A DNA stretch of 21,129 nucleotides from Hypholoma sublateritium FD-334 SS-4 (lineage: Eukaryota; Basidiomycota; Agaricomycetes; Agaricales; Strophariaceae), in contig KN817662.1 in assembly GCA_000827495.1 (NCBI GenBank), forward strand, positions 40,227 to 61,355, written 5' to 3'. Numbering within the stretch: position 1 is the stretch's first letter; every line of letters begins with the position of its first letter. This document shows, piece after piece, positions 1 to 9,779 of this stretch. The notes beneath the pieces were generated by a model. That model did not search any database, was not told where the DNA came from, and worked only from the letters and a program-made list of their open reading frames with translations. Made by a program: the position numbers and the translations under genes.

Positions 1-95
1 TCACTCAAAACTAAATGGTGTCTGGATAAATTTTATTTAAGTACATGCATTTCAAATTGGTGTGTTTCTTGTCTTTGAGCACAAGGTAAGCAATA
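1..95 (+). repeat. Duplicate of the TPR-CHAT gene 3' flank, cut by the window edge
   Basis: These bases match 16318-16412 exactly, as far as I can read, with an offset of 16317. Similarity stops at 95/96. The other copy lies about 145 bp after the stop codon of the TPR-CHAT gene, so this is probably the tail of a second copy of that gene or of its 3' flank, truncated by the window start. The matching stretch is AT-rich, and the sequence to its right is GC-rich. The identity implies a recent duplication, gene conversion or an assembly join at a repeat; I cannot tell which. Confidence 0.9.
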
Positions 96-167
96 TAGAT
101 GTACTCTGCGTGGATGAACTGCGCATGCGGCAGGTCTCAGTGCACCTGTCGCCTCGTCCTGCTACCC

Positions 168-779
168 TCAATTCTCTTTTAAGGCGTCCAGTTCACCGCC
201 CATGATCGCGAGCCTGAACCGCACCAGATACTTCGGTCGGTTGTTCATTGTCGCACTCCTCCACACCCATTTCCTCACCACAATCCCTCATGGGGTGGCA
301 CATATTTGCGCAGGGTGCGGGCGCAAGCCGGGTGGTGAGCGTGAGCTTTGGGCGCATGGACACGTTGCTTTCGCAGAGAGAAATGGATGGTTTCATGGTT
401 TGTGTCTTTTAGTTTCGTTTATTCATCAGGTCATGTCGAGCGCACCACGACAACTTACATTCACCGGCTTCAACATCATAGACATGACCGAGCAGATCCT
501 TCCCGCAATGTTGGCAGGATATAATTTTAAGAGCACGACGTTTCTCTTGAGGACGACATGACTTTAAGACAGCAATTTAATTGAAAGACACGCAATATAT
601 CTTTAGGATTGGTTTGCCGTTCACGTTTCCACTATACACAAAAATGCTCAGACATAGGCAGTGGGGTATCCATCTCCTGTCTGCTGATCTTCCCCACGCA
701 CCCCAGTGACCTCATCCGCGATGGGCATATCGTACATGCCAGGACCGAAATGCTGCACACTGAAGAATGTAACAATGGT
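168..779 (-). CDS. Hypothetical spliced gene with a Cys/His-rich segment (3' part)
   Basis: I do not recognise this protein. Four minus-strand exons join with consistent phase: 779-654, 561-459, 405-279 and 213-168, ending in TGA at 170-168. The introns are 92, 53 and 65 bp. Two have good donors (GTAAGT at 458, GTGAGG at 278); the first is weaker (GTCTGA). The joined product is about 135 aa and includes FSVQHFGPGMYDMPIADE, then CQHCGKDLLGHVYDVEAGE, then HAHHPACARTL, and ends GELDALKREN. The CxxC and the later His/Cys residues could bind zinc. The start is unresolved. A Met at 970 opens a frame that could reach 779 through a short 41-bp intron with a poor donor, so the 5' end may lie upstream or be broken. 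The composition reads like real protein and not random GC-rich sequence. It could also be a decayed gene. Confidence 0.42.
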
Positions 780-902
780 CTTGGGCGAAGACGGCACGCG
801 CGGCGGACATAGGGTCGGACATTCGGCGAAGCAGCATGGGACGAAGGCGGGAGTAGGGAGAGGTGATGCAGCAATGGGTCATACTGGGCAGCGTCGGGGC
901 GC

Positions 903-1088
903 TTGAAGCGCGTTTCAGCGGTGGTTCCGCCGAAACTTCCGCGGGTGGATGAGTTCCTGGGGGAGTGCATAAGCTACGGTCGGCTAGAAGACCTCACAGA
1001 CACGCTTGAGAAGTATTCGATCCGCGAAGAGGCGGAAAACAGCGTAAATCCGTGGAGAAAATCGTGGCTCATGACGCATGATAAATGA
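903..1088 (+). other. Short protein-like reading frame, possible exon remnant
   Basis: This plus-strand stretch stays open for about 60 codons and reads like coding sequence, for example LPRVDEFLGECISYGRLEDL followed by EKYSIREEAENS. It has no ATG; AG sites around 917-919 could serve as a splice acceptor, and a GTAAAT near 1044 could be a donor. It overlaps a possible 5' extension of the minus-strand gene at 168-779, so at most one of the two readings is right. I see no family match and treat it as a possible exon or remnant. Confidence 0.2.
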
Positions 1089-1189
1089 TAGAAATTGGAT
1101 AGAACTTTGCCTCTGGTGGCCTGTACATGCATAATTAATTGCTGGCGTCTTCTGTCGATTGGCAATAAAGCCAATGAAACGCGGTTGTA

Positions 1190-1470
1190 GCCGTCGAAGT
1201 TCGAGTTTGCGGAACGCGCTCCAGATGGAGGAGCTTCAGGACCGCAACAGCGCGCACGTCATTCATTGAATTGTGCGCGACTGCCCGTGGATTACATTCG
1301 CGTGCATTTATTATTATTATTCATCCTGTATTACATCTGCGTACCAGCCGCTATCAGGCGTTGCCGCTCATCTTCCTGAAGTGCGCACGGCTAAGTCCAT
1401 TGGGTGAATTCACGGCATGCATCAAGGTGTTCAAACAGCTCGGTGGCGCCTGGCATGCCAGCTCTTCCGA
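1190..1470. repeat. Block A, copy 1, of the diverged ~2.97-kb repeat
   Basis: This block aligns with 4167-4500 and partly with 8018-8300. The anchor TTCGAG lies at 1200, 4177 and 8028. The shared stretch around the anchor continues with GGAA/GAAT, a GCTCC-like core and GGAGC, then ATTGAA and a TACATTCGCG/TACGTTCGCG motif. Many of the visible mismatches are transitions. On the minus strand the three copies read KLLHLERVPQTRTST, RLLHPECILRARNFTARC and KLLPERIRRARTFTTVSC, which suggests an old coding sequence. Confidence 0.55.
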
Positions 1471-2188
1471 CTTCGATTGGGAGACCAAAAAGGTCAGTGC
1501 GGGTCTATCATCCAGTGCTGGTACTTATGAAATACACCAGATCATTCCAGCCCTCCTCATCGTCGACAGAGTCCCGATTTTTGTCTAGGTCTCCACTGCG
1601 GTGATCTTCAATCTGGGCGTCCTCGACGATGTATATCCAGCCACCCCCACCGTCGTCCATGTTTTCAAACTCGTCATGACGGGTCGCGGCATGTGGGAAT
1701 CCGAACCTCGTTTCATCGTACTGGAGGCGTTCAAATAATTTGTAGATGTCTAATTCGTCCCTCTCAATCCATCGAAGTGAGCCCCAACTGCGACTCCGGC
1801 CGTGGAAGTTTGAGCTCCCAAACCATCCATTTGCCTCTGCGCCAACGACGCGTCGGCAGGTACGTAGTACGTTGTACACCCCCTGCTTTCCCCCTTTCGC
1901 ATCGGCATCCGTATATTCCGGTCCACCATGCAACGATCCGTCGAATCCGCAGCACACCATCCATACACCCGAAGCGCATGCTCGCCACCCGCCCGCGTTC
2001 TCCGTGAATACGTGGTCGCCCCGTGCTTGATTCTCCGCCCCCGAGACCAGCACTGGTGAAGACCCAACGACTGGTGGTCGGATCGAAGCTTCTGCATGCA
2101 GACACAGCATGCTCTGGGGCTGCATCCGCGATGCACGGCGGATGCGTCGTATACCACGCTGCAGTAGTATCTCCAGAGCTAGGCACAC
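1391..2188 (-). pseudogene. Hypothetical minus-strand coding remnant, acidic C-terminal half
   Basis: A minus-strand frame stays open from about 2188 to 1508 (226 codons). Its last 90 residues look like real protein: RDELDIYKLFERLQYDETRF, then an acidic stretch with ENMDDGGGGWIYIVED and DSVDDEEGWNDLVYF. A donor at 1524 and an acceptor ending at 1471 (54-bp intron, phase 1) would add 25 residues including ATELFEHLDACREF and stop at TAG 1393-1391. However, this last stretch is homologous to 4370-4500, and there the shared reading frame (HxVN...SRA) is a different one, which is frameshifted here. I therefore favour a broken gene copy. No family is recognised, and the N-terminal half may include unresolved introns. 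Confidence 0.35.
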
Positions 2189-2189
2189 A

Positions 2190-3090
2190 CAGCGCTCAGC
2201 CGGCCAGCGGTGCCGGGGTCAAGATGCAGCGCGCGCTGGGTGCAGCAGCAGCAGCTGGAGCGGGCGCGGCCCCTGCGGTTCATATAGTCCACGAATCACT
2301 GTCACAGGGCATGTATCGTCGAGTGTTCCGCATCGCGCAGGGCATCGACTCAAGTTCCAAGCGCGACACAGGTGCGCAGTGCGTGCGGGACGGCGGTCTG
2401 GAGGCGGGCGTGGATGGGTAGTCGAACGAAGGTTTTGGCACGCTCGCGATGGTGGATGGGGAGGGCTTGACGCATGGAGGGCGCAGATGGGATCGCGGGC
2501 GGCGACGGCAGCGAGCATGGACACTGCAGGAAGATCTGAAGCGCGGTACCGGCGGCACTGTCGGGCTGGCGGTATAAGGCGACGGCGAACAGGAAGGCCA
2601 GAGATCGTGGGCAGCCGAAGCAGGGGAAATCTAGTGGGGGAGGGGGTAAGGAGGAACCAGTGTGTCGTAGCGAGTAGAGATGATGAGCTGGAATAGGTGC
2701 ATTTGGGCCTGGTGAGATCGCAGGTGATGGGGTTTGGAAAGAAGCTCTACGGAGAGGGGACAGAGAGGTCGCGGGCGGCGGTGGCAGCGGAATGGATCAT
2801 GCGGGAAAGGTACATAACGTGAGGAGGAGTCCCTAAAACAAGTGCGACGACGACATGGGTGGCATCTGCTGCGAGAGCTGGGGGGAGCATCCGGGGCCAG
2901 AAAATCAGCCGGCGAGGATGCGGAATGAGATCTGAGACGCTCTTCGTTGATTCCTCGTACGTGGCGGTTACCACGCAACCTGGGCATATGCAGCGCCCGC
3001 GTCAGCTGGCGGGATACCAGAATCCGCAGATCTATCGTTTTTTGGTAATGTAGTTTGTATAAGGGTCAGGCAATAGGCACACGCTTCGGC
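2190..3090. other. GC-rich stretch without a supported gene
   Basis: Only short, arginine-, alanine- or proline-rich open frames occur on both strands, as expected from GC-rich DNA with few stops. I see no conserved motif, RNA gene or clear similarity to the matching interior of the next repeat unit. Confidence 0.5.
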
Positions 3091-3094
3091 GGTC

Positions 3095-3775
3095 GGCGGG
3101 AGAGGTGGAAGCGGCGTGCAACTGATACGCGCGGATGCGAAGATGCGGAAGAGCGCGCAAAACGGCGTCGATGGTGCTGGAAANGTGGATACGGGGGTTG
3201 CGGGCGAGGTCNCGATGGGCATGGGGTGTGTCGTGGGATGCGCAGCAGGGATGCGACTGTCGAATGTGGGATGGACAGCTGTAGCGGAAGGAGACACGCG
3301 CGGTGCAGGACAGAAGATGAACGCGGGGTGCCGGCGCNAGAGGCGTCATACTTTAGCTTTAGAACCGAGATCGNGTGTGTGGAAGGGGCGGCGACGCCAG
3401 GCACCGTTCGCGACTGTAGGGACGCGGATATGGAGTGGGCCGCTTCGTCCGGTGGTGGAGGGGCGTCTGGACGCGNGCCAGCGCCTGGAGCGGCGTAGCT
3501 GCCATGCGGAGGAACTGCGGGATGCTCTGCAGAGCGTGGCTGCGGANGCGCGCGCGACGAGCGTGCCTCGAAAGGCGATGTACCGGGTGTCTGAATGGGC
3601 GAGCGAGGCGACGACGTGGGGCAAGGGATTCGACAACGGGCTCCTGGGCCTTGTNGTGTNGTCCCTGGAGTGACGCTCATCGTCATCATGGTTGGNGAAC
3701 AAAGGGCCGTGCGAGCATCGCCGCCCGCCATCAAAATATTTTCTACTGTACCTCGTCCTTTGACTGTTGACATCT
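3095..3775. repeat. Block D, copy 1, of the diverged ~2.97-kb repeat
   Basis: This block aligns with 5990-6735. Anchors are GCGGCGTGCA at 3111 and 6012, a GCATGCGGAGGA-like site near 3503 and 6460, and GCCGTGCGAGCATCG at 3706 and 6680. On the minus strand both copies read a related sequence: a PL..(H)DDDER motif, then VVA.LA, then a CRAS..SSA.QL-like end. That implies descent from a minus-strand coding sequence. The copy contains nine N bases and frame breaks, so I do not call a gene. Confidence 0.6.
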
Positions 3776-3917
3776 TTCAAAATGAGGTAATGNCANTTTT
3801 TATNNANCCCAAAGCCTTTCATTTCAGTCGAGTCAGTACCGCATACACTTGAACATATGCATACTTATAATTTGAAGGCATGCCGCTGTGCACGTATGAT
3901 AGCATGACCAACGCGGA

Positions 3918-4537
3918 TTATACGCCTACGACGCGTTGGGAAACCATGCGAAGCACGCGGTCTTGTGCTGAATAATATTGTTCAAGAATATCCCCGCAGC
4001 TTTTTAAGTACAAATCCTCCTCGCTCTCGCTCAATCTCAGATTTCTGACTGAGCACACCACGCGCTCTTTTGCTCCGCCCCACCCGCATCTGGTGGCCCT
4101 CACATGCCGCTGCACGGTCAAGCAAATCCGCCATCTGCCGTCAGTAAGGAACAAAACGCGCATCTCGCCGTGAAATTTCGAGCTCGTAGAATGCACTCCG
4201 GATGAAGGAGCCTCACGACCACGAAGACCGCCATTGAAATGTGAACGAACACCTCTGGACTACGTTCGCGCACACGACTTTCACTACGCGAAGTTGTGTT
4301 AGGATCATACATAGGCACACGTCCACGTAGCTGCTCGCATCCGATCGATTTGCGGTTGTCTGCGACCTCTATCAACGATACGATCAGGTGCCGTTGATCA
4401 TTTTCATTTACACGCAGAGNCGCCCGGCTGACTCTATCGAATACATTCACGGTGTGGATCACGGAGATGTTCAGACCAAGTTCAGACAGCCCGGCGGCAC
4501 CTCCACACCCCGCGCCGTCGTAAAGAATCCAGAACAA
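3918..4537 (-). pseudogene. Minus-strand coding remnant spanning block A, copy 2
   Basis: Two overlapping minus-strand frames look protein-like. The upstream one (4537-4118) includes GLNISVIHTVNVFDRVSR, NENDQRHLIVSLIEV and EQLRGRVPMYDP. The downstream one (4196-3918) includes LSESEEDLYLKSCGDILEQY and ends at a stop at 3918-3920. A splice or frameshift would be needed to join them. Part of the first frame resembles the first repeat copy (LN...H.VN...SRA) and the third copy (RRHLI...QLRARG at about 8240-8150). One N lies inside. No protein family is recognised. Confidence 0.3.
4167..4500. repeat. Block A, copy 2, of the diverged ~2.97-kb repeat
   Basis: This is the second copy of block A, offset 2977 bp from copy 1 at the TTCGAG anchor. 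Similarity extends to about 4500: in minus orientation, CTGTCTGAAC matches CTGTTTGAAC in copy 1, and CCGTGAAT and CGGCACCTGAT match CCGTGAAT and CGGCAACGCCTGAT. The distance from this anchor to the block D anchor is 2503 bp, against 2506 bp in unit 1, so the two units are collinear. Confidence 0.55.
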
Positions 4538-4539
4538 GG

Positions 4540-5960
4540 TATAATAAGATCAGCGCCGCGGCGCGGGTGACCAGTGCGTACATACTGTGCGTGTCCGCCT
4601 GGCGGAAACGTAAGGCTGGACTGAGCCGGCGCGCACTACGTCATATTTCGCGTCCTCCTCGCGATGTCGGCGTTGATGCAGTCCTTGGGGGGTTAGGAGA
4701 CGTGCATGGGGAGGGAGATCGCGCCCTGCGCCGAGAAATGCGCATGGGAACAACATAGGGAGGTGCAGTGCATGTGCATCGCGCATGGATGCGCGGCATT
4801 TATCCTGGACCGGTGTTGAACATGCACGGTGGGGAGATGGCGCCATTACAGACGCAGCACGCGAGCGCAGATCGACAGGCAAGATTGCGCTGGGANCAAG
4901 GACGCAGTGGATGCGAGAAAGAGGTGTAGGGGCGNTGGTACTGCATCAGGAGGCCTCCGTGTGTCGTCCGCAGCCGTCAGACCAGCGAGGATAGCGAGAT
5001 TGTCTGCATAAGCTGTCTGTCCGGCGTCTGCAACCGGCACAAGCGAGTGCGCGATCTACGCAGCAGCGCACCCNCACCCGTCACGCGTTCCGCAGAGATC
5101 ACCGCATCCGAAGCTGATATGTGTGTGAGGAGCGCATCATGGAGTGAAAAACGAGGTGAGGACTTACCTTGTCATATCACCTTGACGTGGAATGTCCACC
5201 TCGCTTTATCTTGCGCTTTGGGGTGTCCATTAGCGGGATATTATACCAGAACGATTTGTGTAGTTTTCAAATCGACTCGGTTGCCATCGCGGTCGCATCT
5301 GCGGTGCAGATCCCTGGACGGCCGCTGTGCTTCGAAGGGTCGTTCGTGATAGTGTGCTCGCACGTCCAAGTCGAATGTTGGACTGTCGGATGGCTAAACG
5401 CCGTCGCTGATTGACAACAATGATGCCATCTACTTGTCCGTCATCCACGATATCCCAAGTACCTCAAACGTCTCCTCTCGCTGCCCCTCCCTCAACCGAC
5501 ACACCATCGCACGCCCGCTCTTCGGCGACAACTGATTTACTTCGTCTCGGCGTCGATATCCTCGCCCCACGCGGCGTCTCCGTTCATCACCNGCCTGGCG
5601 TCCTCCACGCTTGTGCCACAGCGCTCCCGCATCCACACCCACGTCTAGCATATACGGCCGCCCACCGTCCACCGCCGTTTCCCGCCCCTCCGCCGACGAA
5701 ATGCAACAGCCAACGCCGAAGAAAAGACACCANCAGAGGCTCGTCCTCCTTGGACTCAGAGCGGCGCGGTGCATGTCGCCGGTGTCCATCTCCAGCGTCC
5801 GCGTGGCCCATGTACGGTCCGGGCGCATATTCGACGAAACCAAGACGGGACCGACGATTCGCAGGCTGAAGGCACCGTGGATGGGGACGGGGATGCGTGG
5901 TCGACTCTGGCTCGCGACGTCAGGAAGCGCATCGACGAGGCTGAGCATGAATAGGTGTGC
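4540..5960. other. Interior of repeat unit 2, no supported gene
   Basis: This is GC-rich to mixed sequence with five N bases. The open frames on either strand are low-complexity (His, Pro, Arg, Ser) and share no family motif. The interior is not obviously similar to the matching interior of unit 1, although the flanking blocks A and D are. Confidence 0.5.
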
Positions 5961-5989
5961 GAACCAACCAGGCTTCAGCTGCGCAGAAT

Positions 5990-6735
5990 TACTGCCGGGG
6001 CGGTGGAGGCAGCGGCGTGCAGATGGTTTGTGTGGACGCGGAGAAGCAGACGTACGCGCAGACCGGCGTCGGGGGTGTTGGAGACGTGGACGCGGGGGGT
6101 ACGGGAGAGGATAGTGCGGAGCTGGGACATGCGGTGGATTGGCCAGGTGCGAATGTGACTGGAACACGGGGGACGGCCGGATGCAGCGGAGGGAGATACG
6201 AGCGGCGCAGAACCGACGCTAGACGAGGAGCGTTGGGACTACAGGGGCAAGGCCAAGTTGAAATGAGGGTGCAGCGGATCCGCGGATGGGCGCGTAGAGG
6301 GCGCCGTAGAAGGCTGCGCTCAGAGTCAGCGAAGGAATTTTAATTAGGAGCTAAGAGCGGACGCACCTGGAGAAGCAAGCAACGACGCTCTATGAGCATA
6401 TTTCTGGCCGGCGCTGCGTCCGGCGATGGAGGTGCCACCACCTGGACTAGCACAGCTGGCATGCGGAGGAGCCAAAGGATGCTCTAAAGAACGCGGCTAC
6501 CGACGTCGGAGGCGTGCGCGATAGTGAGGCGATGTTGGAGCCTGCGGGCGTCTGAGGGAGAGCGAGGCGACGACGAGGGGCGAGAGCGACGACGATGGGC
6601 TTCTGGGCTTCGTTGTGTCGTCGCTGGAGTGGTTCTTGCGGCGGGCGACGCTCGTCGTCATCGTGGTCGACGGACAAGGGCCGTGCGAGCATCGCCGCCG
6701 CCATCAATATCTTTCTATTCTTGTGCATGACGCGG
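5990..6735. repeat. Block D, copy 2, of the diverged ~2.97-kb repeat
   Basis: This is collinear with 3095-3775 at an offset of 2901-2974 bp. It ends with the same GCCGTGCGAGCATCGCCGCC run followed by a (CC)ATCAA.AT.TTTCTA tail. On the minus strand it reads LARPLSVDHDDDERRPPQEP and, further on, AAFFRASFGSSACQLC before a stop, the counterpart of the broken frame in copy 1. Part of 6020-6440 also resembles 9540-9780. Confidence 0.6.
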
Positions 6736-8010
6736 ACGTTGTACCCTTACCACTCACGCTGACAGATTTCTTTTTGGTCTCGCACGAAAACCTACGTTGA
6801 GTACTCCATATTTTTAGAAGAAGTATTAATCTAATTCCATGTCATTTTGTTCTACAAAGTCGTATAAGTACATACAGCGCGCCATCACAATCTTGCTACT
6901 TACGTGCATCCGAGTCCCTCAAGACTGCATCAGCGAGCTCGCACTCCGTGAAGAGCACTATACTTCAAGAAAAACCACCTCGAGCGCGACCGCGCACCTG
7001 ATTTAGCGCCCACAATGCCTCAGCGGGGCACCGCATGTTATCTGCCACCCGAGTACCGTACTTCCCCGGGCAGGCTCCCGCCTCCACCGTTGCTCGGCCT
7101 CGTGCAGCGCTCCCGTCTACACAGCACCGTTTAGAGAAAACCGCACACCCCTGTTTCTATCCTGCTCGTCCTCGTGCTACAACGAGCGTACTTGTACACG
7201 CTTTGCCCGCCCCCGAAACTCATAATAAGCCGCTCCTCCCCATACATCTCCCCGTAGTCGTCGTATCTCCTCAGTAAGTGTCTCTTGCTATAGTCATACC
7301 CTCGCTCACGCACCCCAGCTAAATATTTCGCTCAGAGCAGCCTCCTTGGCCCGCCCATCGCTCTGCCGCGCAACGCCTACCCCGCCTACCCGTCCGCGTG
7401 CTACCCCACCTCTTCCGGCGTCATGTCTCTGTCCGCATCTGCTCGCTGTCCGCAGTTCCGCGTGCCATCCTTCGGGTTCAAAATGAAAGTCCGTGCGCGC
7501 CGCGGATGCGCTATACACGCCATCCTGATCCCCAAACTGCAGACGGCCGCTGGCGCTCACATGTGCAGTTTTCGCCCCCGGGGAAGCGGAGAGACGTTTG
7601 GAGAGGGTCATTATTTCTGTGTATGTAAAAATCATTGGTTATCATTTGTCTTATTTTCAGCTGGTACCCGCGTACGACGCATGGCTCAACTACATCATAA
7701 TACACACTTCTCATAACATCCATGTCAGCGAGTTTAATGATTGTCTGACAATCCTGAGGGGTGTACAATCGTGGCGTTATATGCATAAAAACACGTCACC
7801 TTGGATAATATATGCTCACCGATTCGCTAGCTTAAAGAGTAATCTAGCGGTCTAGTTCGTGTCTAGTAGTAGTATTTCCCACTTTGCAACACAATAATAA
7901 AACTCTGTTTAATGTAGATGGGGGAGTACGTGCCGTTTACTATGTTTCCCCAGCACCGCCGGACGCTCGAGCGAACCTTCTGGCCTCTCACGTCGATCGC
8001 GGATGTAACA
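6736..8010. other. Spacer between repeat units 2 and 3, no supported gene
   Basis: The spacing from block D copy 2 to the next block A is about 880 bp longer than the spacing after copy 1, so extra sequence lies here. Part of it, about 7610-7910, is AT-rich. A GTATGT-like donor near 7619 and a TTTTCAG acceptor near 7661 could form a short plus-strand intron, but I find no convincing exon on either side. Confidence 0.4.
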
Positions 8011-8017
8011 CGACACG

Positions 8018-8300
8018 GTCGTGAACGTTCGAGCGCGCCGAATACGCTCCGGAAGCAGCTTTATCAATTCAATAATAGATGTACATATATCGTCGAGAAA
8101 AACGGAGTTTGAGGTCGTACACACATCCTTCGTTCCTGCCCCTCGCCCGCAATTGACGCAAAGTGTTCCGGCAGCTATCTCGAAACGCAGTATACCTGAT
8201 GAGGTGTCGGCGATTTCTCCGGAAAAGCTGCACGTATGAGTCCATTGGAGACGGACAAGGTGCTCGAAGTTGAAGCGTCCAACACCCCAGCGGCGTCTCG
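8018..8300. repeat. Block A, copy 3, truncated or more diverged
   Basis: The TTCGAGCGCGCCGAATACGC stretch at 8028 aligns with the anchors at 1200 and 4177. On the minus strand the copy reads LLPERIRRARTFTTVSC at about 8072-8000. Upstream of that, in another frame, it reads RRHLIRYTAFRDSCRN followed by QLRARGR, resembling QRHLIVSLIEV and EQLRGR of copy 2. Frame changes between the two parts indicate decay or introns. Confidence 0.45.
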
Positions 8301-9190
8301 ATGCCTACATCGTTGGAAAAATTCCAGCACAAGACGTGGCATAGACACCACGCAGTGGCGAGGGACGTCATCTGCGCGGAACGCAGTGACCTGCCATCTT
8401 ATTGGCCATTGCGCTGGTGATCCTGTTCTGTCAAAATAGGGCCAACGTAGGCCTCGCGGACGGAGGCGGCGAGCCATGCATGGGGAGGAGACACGTCACC
8501 TGCGCTGAAGAAGAGACGTGTGAGGATTCGGCACGGCGATATTCATTGTTGACGGCGATGAGCGCAGACTCAATGAACATCGAGCTTGTGCAGAATGTCA
8601 GCGTGGGTGGTACCAGTACGAAGCGGACAGGGAAAGAGCGGCGTACCCGAATACATGGTATATGCATATACAGGAAGCGGGGATGTGCACACCCGGCGAA
8701 GGATGCTATGCCGCGACGACTTCGGACCACTATGCGAGGGGGGGCTGTCGTACCCGGGCACGGGGGCAGTGACAGCGCACAGCTGTAGAGCATTGTATCA
8801 GTATAGCTCAGATAAGGAGAAAGGAGGGCGTACGACGTCGATCAGAGCGATCGATGCAAATCTAACTCCAAGCAGCGCCCCAAGCACGTAAGGCGCTTCG
8901 TGCGGAGTGTGAACCCATTTAGTCGGCCGACAACGCGGGACGCTGCACAGCGCGGGGCTGAATGCTGTGACGGATCTGACGATGCTTGAATACGAGGAAA
9001 GGGGGGATACAGGAAACAGGGGCACGAGGCTGGGCTGTGAGTGGAGGCGCGCAGGGTGTGGACGACAGAGCTTTGGGTACACGGAGATCCTAGGTGGAAG
9101 CGGTAGTGGGTAAGGTAGGTCGATGGCGTCGACGGTGCTCTCGGCGACGGAAGGTCCGGGAGTTAGCACAGGTGGCGGCGAGCAGGGATG
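8301..9190. other. GC-rich stretch of repeat unit 3, no supported gene
   Basis: Only short frames are present, none with a recognisable motif. A CATGGGGAGG element at about 8480 is shared with about 4708, in keeping with this being a third diverged unit. I see no RNA gene or clear regulatory site. Confidence 0.45.
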
Positions 9191-9193
9191 GAC

Positions 9194-9540
9194 GCAGCCA
9201 TGGCAAGCGAGGCGGATACGTGGACAGGGCCTGCGGGATCGGTGGGCACGTCGGCGACTTGGGAAGTGTTAGGCAGGACGCACGCTGCGAGGAGGACGGC
9301 GCCCGAGCCTTGATCGTCGTCATCATCGACAAACAGGAGGCCGTGCGAATATCCCAGCCCAAGTGTTCGCTTCATGGGCGTTGGCGGTGCTCGCGGCGAG
9401 TGCAAGTTACGGGCCTCAGCACGGGCTAACGGCGAGCGGGTGCGGGTGCGGGTGCAGCAATACCGAGCGACGGGGACTTCTGCGGGTCGGTGGCCCGGGA
9501 ACGAGTTAGGCCCAACAGAACAAACGAGGGACGCTGTGTC
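9194..9540. repeat. Direct repeat, copy 1 of a ~750-bp-spaced pair
   Basis: This aligns with 9961-10267. Shared landmarks are GCAGCCATGGCAAGCGAGGC (9194 and 9961), AGGCCGTGCGAA (9339 and 10084), GCGGGT(G/A)CGGGTGCAGC, and CAAACGAGGGACGCTGTGTC (about 9521 and 10248). Offsets run from 767 down to 727 bp, so the copies differ by indels. Similarity looks higher than between the 2.97-kb units, which points to a more recent duplication. Confidence 0.7.
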
Positions 9541-9779
9541 GACGCCGGACGGTCGTGCTCCAGGTGTACACGCGGAGGAGCGAGCGCAGACCGTTCTCGG
9601 GACTGCTGGAGGCGTGGGCACGGGGGGGTGCGGGCGAGGAAGAGGCGGGGCTGCATAGGGGGACGCGACCGGCGGACGTGGGATGGGCAGATGCAGCCGA
9701 GGGAGCCGCAGGTCAGCGAGGAAAATGCGAGAAAAGAGCCGGCGCACCTGGAGCAGGAAGCGACGACGCCTTACAAGCG

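Noticed and set aside
1271..1588. Plus-strand 105-codon frame with a protein-like middle (TACIKVFKQLGGAWHASS)
   Set aside because: The opposite strand carries the frame shared with the second repeat copy (LN...H.VN...SRA), so the minus strand is the more likely coding strand.
1190..4275. RIP-type mutation as the cause of divergence between block A copies
   Set aside because: Many mismatches are transitions, but they go both ways and the copies remain GC-rich. Inspection alone does not support directional C-to-T mutation.
5430..6167. 245-codon minus-strand frame
   Set aside because: It is rich in His, Pro, Arg and Ser, with no motif and with N bases. It lies in GC-rich repeat DNA where long open frames arise by chance.
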